Below are positions 7,382 to 13,354 of a stretch of DNA of 13,354 bases, in pieces. The position numbers and the translations under genes are program-made. A model generated the notes under the pieces. It saw only the letters and a program-made list of their open reading frames with translations, had not been told where the DNA came from and made no database searches. Origin of the DNA: Sulfuritalea sp. (lineage in GTDB: Bacteria; Pseudomonadota; Gammaproteobacteria; Burkholderiales; Rhodocyclaceae); assembly GCA_026399445.1 (NCBI GenBank), contig JAPLRA010000468.1:4839-18192 (forward strand), given 5' to 3'. The first letter of the stretch is position 1, and every line of letters starts with the position of its first letter.

Positions 7382-10179
7382 CTCACCTTCGTGATCTGCC
7401 GCCCTTTCCGTTGCTGCAGTTCTACGCCACGGCGCCCTACGGTTGCTCCTACCTGCCGGGTCGCATCGCCCGGTCGCAGGTGGCCACGCCCACGCACCTG
7501 ATCGACAGCGCCACCTACAGCGAACTGGTACGGGCCGGATTTCGCCGCAGTGGCGTATTCACCTATCGCCCCTATTGCGATGCCTGCCGCGAATGCCAGC
7601 CGGTGCGACTTGACGTGGCTGCGTTCGCGCCCAATCGCAGTCAGCGCCGCGCCCTCGCGCTGCATGCAGAGCTCGTCGCACGCGAGTGCAGTTTGACGTT
7701 CCGCGAAGAGCACTATCAGCTCTACCAGCGCTATCAGGCGGCGCGTCATTGCGGCGGCGGCATGGACCAGGACAGCCGCGACCAGTACGCCCACTTTCTG
7801 CTGCAGACCCATGTCGACAGCCGGTTGATAGAGTTCCGGGAAAACGGCGTGCTGCGCGTCGTCAGCATCATCGACGTGCTGGCCGACGGGCTTTCGTCCG
7901 TCTACACCTTCTACGATCCGGACATCGTCCACGCCAGCTACGGCACCTTCGCCATTCTCTGGCAAATCGCGCAGTGCCAGCATGTGCATCTGCCCTGGCT
8001 GTATCTCGGCTACTGGATTCGAGACAGCCGCAAGATGGCCTACAAGGCCAGGTTCCGTCCGCTCGAAGCCCTGCGCCACGGCGAGTGGCAGCCGATCGAA
8101 GAATAGTCGGCGCTGGCGGTACGGCGGCCATACCACGGGACGGTTCCACTCGGCACGGCGTTGCTCGCGCAAAGCCGCATCGACGCGCTGGTACTTGAGC
8201 GTGTTGTGGCCGACCTTGCTCGGCTTCCGGTTGGTTAGCCATGCATGGCGCAAGGTGTAATCCTTCGGATGGAAGCCCCAGATCCAGGGTGCATCCTGTC
8301 GCAGGATGGACGTCATGCGGTCGATCAGTTCCTGCCGCGGCGCGCCGCTTTCCATGGCCTTCATGCGCTCGAACAACCGGTCATATTCCGGGTTCTCGTA
8401 GTTGGCGGCGTTCTCGCCGCTATGCTTCACCTTGCCCTGCTTGCCGTGCAGCAGGAACATGAAGTTTTCGGGATCGGGATAGTCTGCGTTCCAGCCGAAG
8501 TAGAACAGTTGCACAGCGCCCTTGCGCACTTTTTCCTGGAAGCGGTTGTAGTCGGTGCTACGCACCACCAGTTGCGTGTCGATCTTGGCGAACTGCTTGT
8601 TGAGCCAGTCGATGCGCGCCTTGGCACCGACGCCGGTGGCCGTGGTGTCGAGATTGATCACCAGCGGCTCGCCGGTCTTGGCATCGCGTCCGTTCGGCCA
8701 GCCGGCCTCGGCCAGGAGTCGCTTCGCTTCGGCTATCGACTTGCGCTGCGGCTGGCCGCCGACCCAGTCGTACATATCGGGATTGATGCCGGCCGCGCCT
8801 TCCCGATGGCCAAATATTCCTGGAGGGATCGGTCCCTGCGCCGCGACGCCGCGACCGTTCTGGAAAATCGAAATGAATTCTTCCTGATCGATGGCAATGG
8901 AAATCGCCTGGCGCAGCTTGCGGGCGCTGTCTGCCGTCTTTGAATCGACACCACCGACCAGCGGGTCCAGCCAGTTGAAGCCCATGTACATGCTCGACGT
9001 CGCCACCGAGGTGGTCAGCACAATGCCCTGCGTGCGCATGTCGTCAGACAGTGTGATCTCGCCGGCAGTGACCTGCACCGCCTGATCGAAGGCGTCCGAT
9101 GAAATGCCGGACGCATCGTAGTAACCCTGCAGAAACTTGTTCCAGTAGGGAATCTGTTCCTTCTCGCGGGTGAACACCACCTTGTCGATGAAAGGCAGCA
9201 ACTGGCCGCAATCCTTGAGCAGTCCCTCCGCGGCGTCTTCCGGCTCTCCCTCGCAGGGATAACGTTCCTGCCGGAAATTCGGATTCTTCTCGAGCACCAT
9301 GCGCGCATTGGGATTGTTCTCGGTCAGCATGTAGGGACCGGTGCCGATCGGATACCAATCGAGCGTCAGATTCTTCTCCGCCATCCCCGGCTGGCTGTGA
9401 AACTTGTCCGCCTCCCACGGCATCGGAGCAAAGAACGGCATCGCCAGCCAGTACAAGAACTGCGGGTACTTGCCCTTGACCCGGATCCGGTAGTGGTAGC
9501 GGTCGATGACCTCGGCGCCCTCAAGCGGATGTTCGCGCAAATCGATCCACGGCTTGTCCTTCTCCGCCTTCAGGCGCTTGGCGAAATCGCCGAGGCCGAC
9601 AACGTAGTCGTCCATCAAACCGAAGATCGGCGAGTGCAGCCGCGGATGCGCGAGCCGCTTCAGGCCATACACATAGTCGCCGGCGGTCAGTTCGCGCGTA
9701 TCGCGCTGGTCGAATTCTGCCAGCGTGCTGACGCCCGCCAGTTGCCGGGTCGACAGCGCGTGATAGGCGTAATCGCCTGTTGCCGTGCGGGCGAACGCCG
9801 GGTGCGGCTGATAGCGGATGCCGGGCTTGAGCGCAATCACATAGTCGGTGAAGGCGATTTTCGTCACGTCGACGTTGGCCGCCAGGACGCGCCCCTTCGC
9901 ATCAAGGTAGCGCGGCTGCGGCACCGCCTCAACGGTGGCCGCAGTCAGCGTATAGGGGCGTTTGAGATAGTGATACTGCAGTGGCGGCTCATAGATCTGC
10001 GCCGTGAAAGTGATCTCGTCCTCGCTGTAGGATTGAACCGGATCGAGATGCTTGGGTCGCTCGGTGAAGGCGCTGTAGAGGATGTTCTTGCCTCGATCGG
10101 CGGCCGGGTAGGGATCATTCCAAGCACTGCCGCAGGCGCTGAGCAGCAGAATAGGAAGACAAAGGAATACGCTACGCAT
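7360..10179 (-). CDS. OppA-like peptide-binding lipoprotein with an abnormal 3' end
   Basis: A periplasmic solute-binding protein of the SBP_bac_5 (oligopeptide/dipeptide/nickel-binding) family, probably a peptide-import component. The ATG at 10179 gives the signal peptide MRSVFLCLPILLLSAC with lipobox LSAC, so Cys16 should be lipidated; no strong ribosome binding site is seen. Typical family stretches include NILYSAFTERPKHLDP near the start, YPIGTGPY, LRQAISIAIDQEEF and LFYFGWNADYPDPENFMFLLHG. Recognisable sequence ends at about 8125, with AEWNRPVVWP (W684). As I recall, relatives have one C-terminal membrane helix and a short basic tail at this point; here neither helix nor stop is present. 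The open frame runs on for about 255 residues antisense to bpt, which looks like meaningless read-through. A short deletion near 8119-8127 is the likely cause. No oppB, oppC, oppD or oppF partner lies in this window. Confidence 0.8.
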   Translation of the reverse strand: MRSVFLCLPILLLSACGSAWNDPYPAADRGKNILYSAFTERPKHLDPVQSYSEDEITFTAQIYEPPLQYHYLKRPYTLTAATVEAVPQPRYLDAKGRVLAANVDVTKIAFTDYVIALKPGIRYQPHPAFARTATGDYAYHALSTRQLAGVSTLAEFDQRDTRELTAGDYVYGLKRLAHPRLHSPIFGLMDDYVVGLGDFAKRLKAEKDKPWIDLREHPLEGAEVIDRYHYRIRVKGKYPQFLYWLAMPFFAPMPWEADKFHSQPGMAEKNLTLDWYPIGTGPYMLTENNPNARMVLEKNPNFRQERYPCEGEPEDAAEGLLKDCGQLLPFIDKVVFTREKEQIPYWNKFLQGYYDASGISSDAFDQAVQVTAGEITLSDDMRTQGIVLTTSVATSSMYMGFNWLDPLVGGVDSKTADSARKLRQAISIAIDQEEFISIFQNGRGVAAQGPIPPGIFGHREGAAGINPDMYDWVGGQPQRKSIAEAKRLLAEAGWPNGRDAKTGEPLVINLDTTATGVGAKARIDWLNKQFAKIDTQLVVRSTDYNRFQEKVRKGAVQLFYFGWNADYPDPENFMFLLHGKQGKVKHSGENAANYENPEYDRLFERMKAMESGAPRQELIDRMTSILRQDAPWIWGFHPKDYTLRHAWLTNRKPSKVGHNTLKYQRVDAALREQRRAEWNRPVVWPPYRQRRLFFDRLPLAVAQGFERTEPGLVGHLAAVSNPVAEIQPGQMHMLALRDLPENGEGAVAGVDDVRIVEGVDGRKPVGQHVDDADDAQHAVFPELYQPAVDMGLQQKVGVLVAAVLVHAAAAMTRRLIALVELIVLFAERQTALACDELCMQREGAALTAIGRERSHVKSHRLAFAAGIAIGAIGEYATAAKSGPYQFAVGGAVDQVRGRGHLRPGDATRQVGATVGRRGVELQQRKGRQITKVSHGWRLK
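7378..8106 (+). CDS. bpt: Aspartate/glutamate leucyltransferase (Bpt)
   Basis: Bpt transfers Leu from leucyl-tRNA to proteins with N-terminal Asp or Glu, creating an N-degron for ClpS/ClpAP; it resembles eukaryotic arginyltransferases. The 242-residue length is normal for the family. The N-terminal domain carries Cys23 (APYGCSYLPGR) and the CDACREC cluster (Cys67, 70, 73), followed by PNRSQRR. The C-terminal acyltransferase-like domain has YQAARHCGGGMDQDSRDQY, SSVYTFYDPD and YLGYWIRDSRKMAYKARFRP. The start is GTG at 7378, which overlaps the aat stop as GTGA and begins the expected MTHLRDLP sequence, so the two genes are translationally coupled. Unlike its three upstream neighbours it shows no deletion, so it may be the only working transferase of the pair. 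It ends tail-to-tail with the OppA-like gene. Confidence 0.93.
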   Translation: MTHLRDLPPFPLLQFYATAPYGCSYLPGRIARSQVATPTHLIDSATYSELVRAGFRRSGVFTYRPYCDACRECQPVRLDVAAFAPNRSQRRALALHAELVARECSLTFREEHYQLYQRYQAARHCGGGMDQDSRDQYAHFLLQTHVDSRLIEFRENGVLRVVSIIDVLADGLSSVYTFYDPDIVHASYGTFAILWQIAQCQHVHLPWLYLGYWIRDSRKMAYKARFRPLEALRHGEWQPIEE

Positions 10180-10202
10180 GCCGGTGAGTTTAGCTGATCC
10201 GC

Positions 10203-10208
10203 TATAAT
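10203..10208 (+). promoter_or_regulatory. Probable -10 box of the fabI promoter
   Basis: A perfect TATAAT lies 31 nt before the fabI ATG, in the 59-nt gap between the divergent OppA-like gene and fabI. The -35 region is poor (GCCGGT at 17-bp spacing). The ribosome binding site AAGGA at 10228-10232 follows it at the right place. Confidence 0.6.
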
Positions 10209-10238
10209 CCACCGCTGGATTCAACCAAGGAATAAGCG

Positions 10239-11039
10239 ATGGGATTTCTCGCTGGAAAACGCATTCTGATCACCGGCCTGATTTCCAACCGGTCAATTGC
10301 TTACGGTATCGCCAAGGCTTGCCACCGCGAAGGCGCCGACTTGGCCTTCACCTATCAGAATGAACGTGTCCGCGACCGGATTGCCAAATTTGCTGACGAA
10401 TTCGGCTCCAAGGCAATTTTCCCTTGTGACGTCGGCGATGACGCACAAATTGACGCGGTCTTTGCGGAACTCGGCAAGCATTGGGACGGGCTTGACGGTC
10501 TGGTGCATTCCATCGCCTTTGCCCCCAACGACGCGATCGAAGGCGATTTCCTGGAGGGGATGTCGCGCGAATCCTTTCGCATCGCTCACGATGTATCGTC
10601 CTACAGCTATCCTGCTCTGGCGAAAGCCGCCCGGCCATTGCTGCTGAACGGCAAGAACCCGTCGCTACTGGCGCTGTCCTATCTCGGCGCGGTGCGCACC
10701 ATGCCCAACTACAACACCATGGGCCTGGCCAAGGCCAGCCTCGAAGCCGCAACGCGCTATCTCGCCTTCTGCCTCGGCCCGCAGGGTATCCGCGCCAACG
10801 CGCTGTCCGCCGGCCCGATCAAGACGCTGGCCGCCTCCGGCATCGGCAACTTCGGCAAACTGCTGGCCTACAACGCCCACCATGCCCCTTTGCGCCGCAA
10901 TGTGACCATCGACGAAGTCGGCAACGCCGCCGCCTTCCTGCTCTCCGATCTGGCCAGCGGCATCACCGGCGAGATTCTGTACGTCGATGGCGGCACGCAT
11001 ACCGTCGCCATGGGTAATGCGGACCCGCTGCCTGGCTGA
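10239..11039 (+). CDS. fabI: Enoyl-[acyl-carrier-protein] reductase (NADH), FabI
   Basis: FabI carries out the last step of each fatty-acid elongation cycle, reducing trans-2-enoyl-ACP with NADH in the cytosol. It is a 266-residue short-chain dehydrogenase-fold protein. The dinucleotide-binding start is GKRILITGLISNRSIAYGIA (6-25), in the FabI-specific form GLxSNRSIA. The catalytic set is Tyr148, Tyr158 and Lys165 (SYLGAVRTMPNYNTMGLAK), matching the YX9YX6K spacing of E. coli FabI. SAGPIKTLAASGI forms the substrate-binding loop region, and the C-terminal GNAAAFLLSDLASGITGEI is typical. Length and all blocks look intact. The ATG at 10239 has AAGGA upstream and a -10 box at 10203. It ends at a strong terminator shared with ppiD, so it is most likely monocistronic. 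FabI is the target of triclosan-type inhibitors. Confidence 0.97.
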   Translation: MGFLAGKRILITGLISNRSIAYGIAKACHREGADLAFTYQNERVRDRIAKFADEFGSKAIFPCDVGDDAQIDAVFAELGKHWDGLDGLVHSIAFAPNDAIEGDFLEGMSRESFRIAHDVSSYSYPALAKAARPLLLNGKNPSLLALSYLGAVRTMPNYNTMGLAKASLEAATRYLAFCLGPQGIRANALSAGPIKTLAASGIGNFGKLLAYNAHHAPLRRNVTIDEVGNAAAFLLSDLASGITGEILYVDGGTHTVAMGNADPLPG

Positions 11040-11062
11040 CTTGTCCGCGCTGCTCCAAAACA

Positions 11063-11091
11063 ATAGCCCCGCGATGCGGGGCTATTTTTTT
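11063..11091. terminator. Strong bidirectional rho-independent terminator between fabI and ppiD
   Basis: ATAGCCCCGC (11063-11072) pairs perfectly with GCGGGGCTAT (11076-11085) around the 3-nt loop GAT. It is followed on the + strand by a T run (to 11091) and preceded by an AAAA tract (11057-11060) that gives T residues on the - strand. It can therefore stop both fabI (+) and ppiD (-), which converge here. Confidence 0.92.
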
Positions 11092-11104
11092 GGAGTTCAG
11101 CAGA

Positions 11105-13009
11105 TCAGCGATCCTTGCTCTCCAGTACGGCCTTGTTGATCTCCACTGGATACTTCTCCTTCAAAGTCGACATCCAGGCCGAAAATTCTTCCTCCGCCAC
11201 GAACCGGGTGTATTGCTGGGCCAGGGCGCGGCCCAACGGGTCATCCTTGCCGACCTCGCCAACGCCCTTGACCGAGCTGATGCGATACAGGGCGTAGCCG
11301 TTGCCGGGCACGGCAACCCCCGTGTAAGCGGGGAGCTTTCCGGTATCCGCCTTGAATACCGCGCGCAGAGAATCAGCCGGCATTCCTTGCGCCGCCGTGC
11401 GGCTCACATTGCGCGCAGGCGACCAATTGAGGGCTACCACCTCCCCTTTCGCCAATCGTGACAACTTGTCCTCACCATCCTTCGTCGCCAGTTTGAATGC
11501 TTCGTCGCGCACCAGACGCTTCTCGATGTCCCCCTTGACCACGTCAAGCGACTGTAAGGCGGCGGGTTTGTGTTCGAGCACGCGAGCAGATACCAGCGCC
11601 CCCGGCGCCACTTCAACCGCCTCGGAGTTGCGCTTGTTTTTCAGTCCATCGTCGCTGAACAGTGCCGCGGCCAGCTTTGGATTGTCGAAGGGCGGCGGCA
11701 GCTTGCCACCCTTGGCCAGCCACTGCGTCTGACGAATCTCCAGCTTCCACTTTTCGGCCGCCGGCTTCAGGCTGTCAGCCTGTTCGTAAACTGTGTTGCC
11801 AAACGCCTCGGCTGCTTCGGCATATTTTTTCATCCCAGCTTCGCGCTTGAGTTCAGCCAGCAGATCGGCCTTGACCTCCTCGAACGGTTTGCTGCGCTCG
11901 GCACGCACGCCCGTCAGGCGAATGACGTGAAAGCCGAAATCGGAGCGCACGACGTCTGAAATCTGCCCGTCCTTAAGCGCAAAGGCCGTGTCCTCGAACG
12001 CCTTGACCATCGCCCCGCGACCGAACCAGTCGAGATCGCCGCCCTTCTCGGCGGAGCCGGGGTCCTGCGAATTCTGCTTGGCAATCCTGGCGAAATCGGC
12101 CGGCGTCTTCTTTACCTGAGCCAGCAGTTCCTCGGCCTTGGCCTTGGCCGCCTTGGCTTCCGCCTCCGGCGCATCCTTGGCGGCACGAATCAGGATATGG
12201 CTGGCGCGGCGCGTTTCGCCTTCCTTGTAGCGATCCGCACGCGACTGATAGGCCGCCTTGACGTCCTCGTCGCTGACGGCCGCCTGCGCGACCAGCGCAT
12301 CGCGACTCAACACCAGAAACTCGGCACGCACCTGCTCGGGCAGCTCGAACTGCTTGCGATTGGCTTCGTAATGTTTCTGCACCGCGTCGGCGGCAAGTTT
12401 CACCTGGCCTGCGTAATTGTCCGGCAGCAGACGCGCTTCGGCGATTTCGCGCTGCTCCAGCTGCGTTGCCAGCCAGCGGTTGGCGGCAACCTGGCCGGTG
12501 ATGCCGGCTTCGGTGACCGGCAGCATCAATTGCTGCATGGCCATGTCCTGGCGCAGACGCGCTTCGAACATCTCCTTGCTCATGCCCTGTGCGGCAACCA
12601 GCGTCTCGTAGCGTTCCTTCGAGAATTTGCCGTTCTCCTGCAGCGAGGGAACACCGGCAATGAACTGGATCAGTTGATCGTTACCGACGATCAGCCGGGC
12701 CTTCTGCGTCTGCTCGGCCAGCAGGCGTTGCGTGACCAGTGAATCAAGCACGGCGCGACGCATCTGCGGCGTTTCAAACATCGCCGGATCGACTTTGCCA
12801 CCTAGTTGGGCGCGCATCCGGTCCTGCTGCTCGCGCATGGCTATCTGCAGTTCCTGCCGCGTGATCTTGCTGCCGCCGACAGTGGCGACACCCGCCCCGA
12901 CGTCGGCATTGCGCACGTAGGAATCAACGCCCCAGAAAGCAAATGGAAGCGTGATCAGTGCAAGAAAACCCTGGGTGATTCTCTTGTTGTTGCGAACAAA
13001 ATCGAGCAT
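11105..13009 (-). CDS. ppiD: Peptidyl-prolyl cis-trans isomerase / periplasmic chaperone PpiD
   Basis: PpiD is an inner-membrane-anchored periplasmic folding factor at the SecYEG exit, with SurA-like chaperone lobes around a parvulin domain. This 634-residue protein has the normal length. A short cytoplasmic start, MLDFVRNNKRITQ, leads into one membrane helix (about 14-32, FLALITLPFAFWGV). A SurA_N-like region follows (about 40-200). The parvulin domain spans about 266-368: RASHILI, SQDPGSAEKGGDLDWFGRGAM and SDFGFHVIRLTGVRAE. A C-terminal chaperone region follows, ending PVEINKAVLESKDR. I chose the ATG at 13009 over an upstream in-frame start at 13105, because the longer form adds 32 residues encoded by tRNA-antisense and hairpin sequence. 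The tRNA-Val gene lies just upstream on the same strand, as commonly seen in betaproteobacteria. It ends at the terminator shared with fabI. Confidence 0.95.
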   Translation of the reverse strand: MLDFVRNNKRITQGFLALITLPFAFWGVDSYVRNADVGAGVATVGGSKITRQELQIAMREQQDRMRAQLGGKVDPAMFETPQMRRAVLDSLVTQRLLAEQTQKARLIVGNDQLIQFIAGVPSLQENGKFSKERYETLVAAQGMSKEMFEARLRQDMAMQQLMLPVTEAGITGQVAANRWLATQLEQREIAEARLLPDNYAGQVKLAADAVQKHYEANRKQFELPEQVRAEFLVLSRDALVAQAAVSDEDVKAAYQSRADRYKEGETRRASHILIRAAKDAPEAEAKAAKAKAEELLAQVKKTPADFARIAKQNSQDPGSAEKGGDLDWFGRGAMVKAFEDTAFALKDGQISDVVRSDFGFHVIRLTGVRAERSKPFEEVKADLLAELKREAGMKKYAEAAEAFGNTVYEQADSLKPAAEKWKLEIRQTQWLAKGGKLPPPFDNPKLAAALFSDDGLKNKRNSEAVEVAPGALVSARVLEHKPAALQSLDVVKGDIEKRLVRDEAFKLATKDGEDKLSRLAKGEVVALNWSPARNVSRTAAQGMPADSLRAVFKADTGKLPAYTGVAVPGNGYALYRISSVKGVGEVGKDDPLGRALAQQYTRFVAEEEFSAWMSTLKEKYPVEINKAVLESKDR

Positions 13010-13030
13010 GCGCTGAATACCCTGAAAGCG

Positions 13031-13058
13031 ACAAAGGCGAACCGATGTTCGCCTTTGT
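13031..13058 (-). terminator. Perfect hairpin between tRNA-Val and ppiD
   Basis: ACAAAGGCGAAC (13031-13042) and GTTCGCCTTTGT (13047-13058) form a perfect 12-bp stem with a 4-nt loop. On the - strand it follows the tRNA by 14 nt and precedes the ppiD ATG by 21 nt. The downstream T tract is interrupted, so it may be a terminator for the tRNA transcript or a processing or attenuation hairpin between tRNA and ppiD. Confidence 0.65.
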
Positions 13059-13072
13059 TCGAGCGGGTTATT

Positions 13073-13148
13073 TGGTGGGTGCTGACGGGGTCGAACCGCC
13101 GACATTCTGCGTGTAAGGCAGACGCTCTACCAACTGAGCTAAGCACCC
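13073..13148 (-). tRNA. tRNA-Val (anticodon UAC)
   Basis: Read on the - strand, GGGTGCT (13148-13142) pairs with AGCACCC (13083-13077), followed by the discriminator A and an encoded CCA (13075-13073). The D arm is GCTCAGTTGGTAGAGC. The anticodon arm is TCTGC-CTTACAC-GCAGA, with anticodon TAC in the loop, which reads valine GUA/GUG codons. The T arm is GGCGG-TTCGACC-CCGTC. All four stems close, and the total is 76 nt including CCA. Confidence 0.97.
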
Positions 13149-13152
13149 GCTG

Positions 13153-13177
13153 AACAAAGCTGCCCACATCGGGCAGC
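13153..13177 (-). other. Terminator-like hairpin in the tRNA-Val leader
   Basis: GCTGCCC (13159-13165) pairs with GGGCAGC (13171-13177) around a 5-nt loop. On the - strand it is followed by TTTGTT, then the tRNA 4 nt later. It would lie inside the tRNA precursor if the -10 box at 13186-13191 is the promoter. It could be a leader hairpin for 5' processing or a weak attenuator; alternatively it terminates a gene lying outside the window. Confidence 0.5.
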
Positions 13178-13185
13178 CGGCAGCG

Positions 13186-13191
13186 ATTCTA
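13186..13191 (-). promoter_or_regulatory. Probable extended -10 box for tRNA-Val
   Basis: On the - strand the bases read TGGTAGAAT: a TAGAAT hexamer (5 of 6 matches to TATAAT) with the TGn extension at the right distance. It lies 37 nt before the mature tRNA start. The -35 position holds no good hexamer, which fits an extended -10 promoter. Confidence 0.5.
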
Positions 13192-13221
13192 CCAGTTCGC
13201 GCTCGCGTTGCGCGCCGGGAA

Positions 13222-13324
13222 TGCCGCTTCGCGGGCCGCGTCATCCGTAGCGGCGAGGTCAGCGTCCTTTGCTGGCCCGTCCGCTACGCATCCACAGCGA
13301 AGCGGGCAGGGTTCTTTCCTGCCC
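13222..13324. repeat. Nested palindromic non-coding element at the right edge
   Basis: Three stems nest. The outer one joins TGCCGCTTCGC (13222-13232) and GCGAAGCGGGCA (13297-13308), 11 bp with one bulge. The middle one joins CGTAGCGG (13246-13253) and CCGCTACG (13281-13288). The inner one joins GGTCAGC (13257-13263) and GCTGGCC (13271-13277) with one G-T pair. A competing hairpin joins GGGCAGG (13304-13310) and CCTGCCC (13318-13324) and shares bases with the outer stem. I see no convincing gene here; on the - strand a frame of about 30 codons crosses it. It may be a REP-like repeat or a structured RNA. Confidence 0.5.
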
Positions 13325-13354
13325 CTTCTTGCTGTGCAGGGGTCTCATCAGGGG

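Noticed and set aside
4065..8106. An insertion sequence or intron excision scar causing the breaks
   Set aside because: The joins show no target-site duplication, no inverted repeat ends and no shared sequence; material is missing rather than added.
9397..10197. A 266-codon + strand frame across the OppA-like gene
   Set aside because: The opposite strand has a lipoprotein signal and SBP_bac_5 motifs; this frame shows no family features.
12197..12742. A 181-codon + strand frame within ppiD
   Set aside because: It is a shadow of ppiD, which is continuous and family-like throughout.
13010..13105. N-terminal extension of PpiD from the in-frame ATG at 13105
   Set aside because: The extra 32 residues would be encoded by the tRNA 3' part and the hairpin at 13031-13058. 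MLDFVRNNKR is the usual PpiD start.
1..13354. CRISPR array, toxin-antitoxin pair, phage or defence genes
   Set aside because: I saw no regularly spaced direct repeats, integrase, transposase, or nuclease and defence motifs in any frame I could read.

Overview
The window is G+C-rich DNA from a betaproteobacterium. The Rhodocyclales are the most likely group (relatives of Dechloromonas, Propionivibrio or Accumulibacter). I infer this from protein character and from gene order: tRNA-Val(UAC) - ppiD facing fabI, an overlapping aat-bpt pair, and a Pat-type acetyltransferase. I could run no database search, so the taxonomic call is inference.

Left region (1-4034, + strand): a small double-CDGSH iron-sulfur protein, a two-PAS-domain sensor protein with no output domain, and an 887-residue Pat-type protein (acyl-CoA synthetase-like body plus GNAT acetyltransferase). 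The PAS gene and pat are 39 nt apart and probably co-transcribed. Middle region (4065-8106): a divergent Fe(III) ABC transporter pair (permease fbpB on -, ATPase fbpC on +). fbpC overlaps aat (TGATG), and aat overlaps bpt (GTGA); these last two are N-degron aminoacyl-protein transferases. Right region (8107-13354): an OppA-like lipoprotein on -, fabI on + with its own promoter and a strong shared terminator, ppiD on -, tRNA-Val(UAC) on -, and about 200 nt of strongly palindromic non-coding DNA at the edge.

The most unusual feature is in the middle. fbpB, fbpC and aat are each recognisable from first to last residue in two frames, but each lacks a short internal block (roughly 74, 44 and 59 nt, estimated from family knowledge) and is frameshifted exactly there. 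Each loss removes a functionally important element: the helices after the second EAA loop of FbpB, the H-loop of FbpC, and the LIDCQ motif of Aat. A fourth loss probably removed the C-terminal membrane anchor and stop codon of the OppA-like gene. The genes on both sides (pas, pat, bpt, fabI, ppiD) look intact. Either this is a local burst of small deletions or an assembly artefact; reads across the junctions would decide.

I see no phage, insertion sequence, CRISPR array or clear new defence system. The candidates for something new are the redox/PAS/acetyltransferase neighbourhood, the deletion cluster, and the nested palindrome beside the tRNA.
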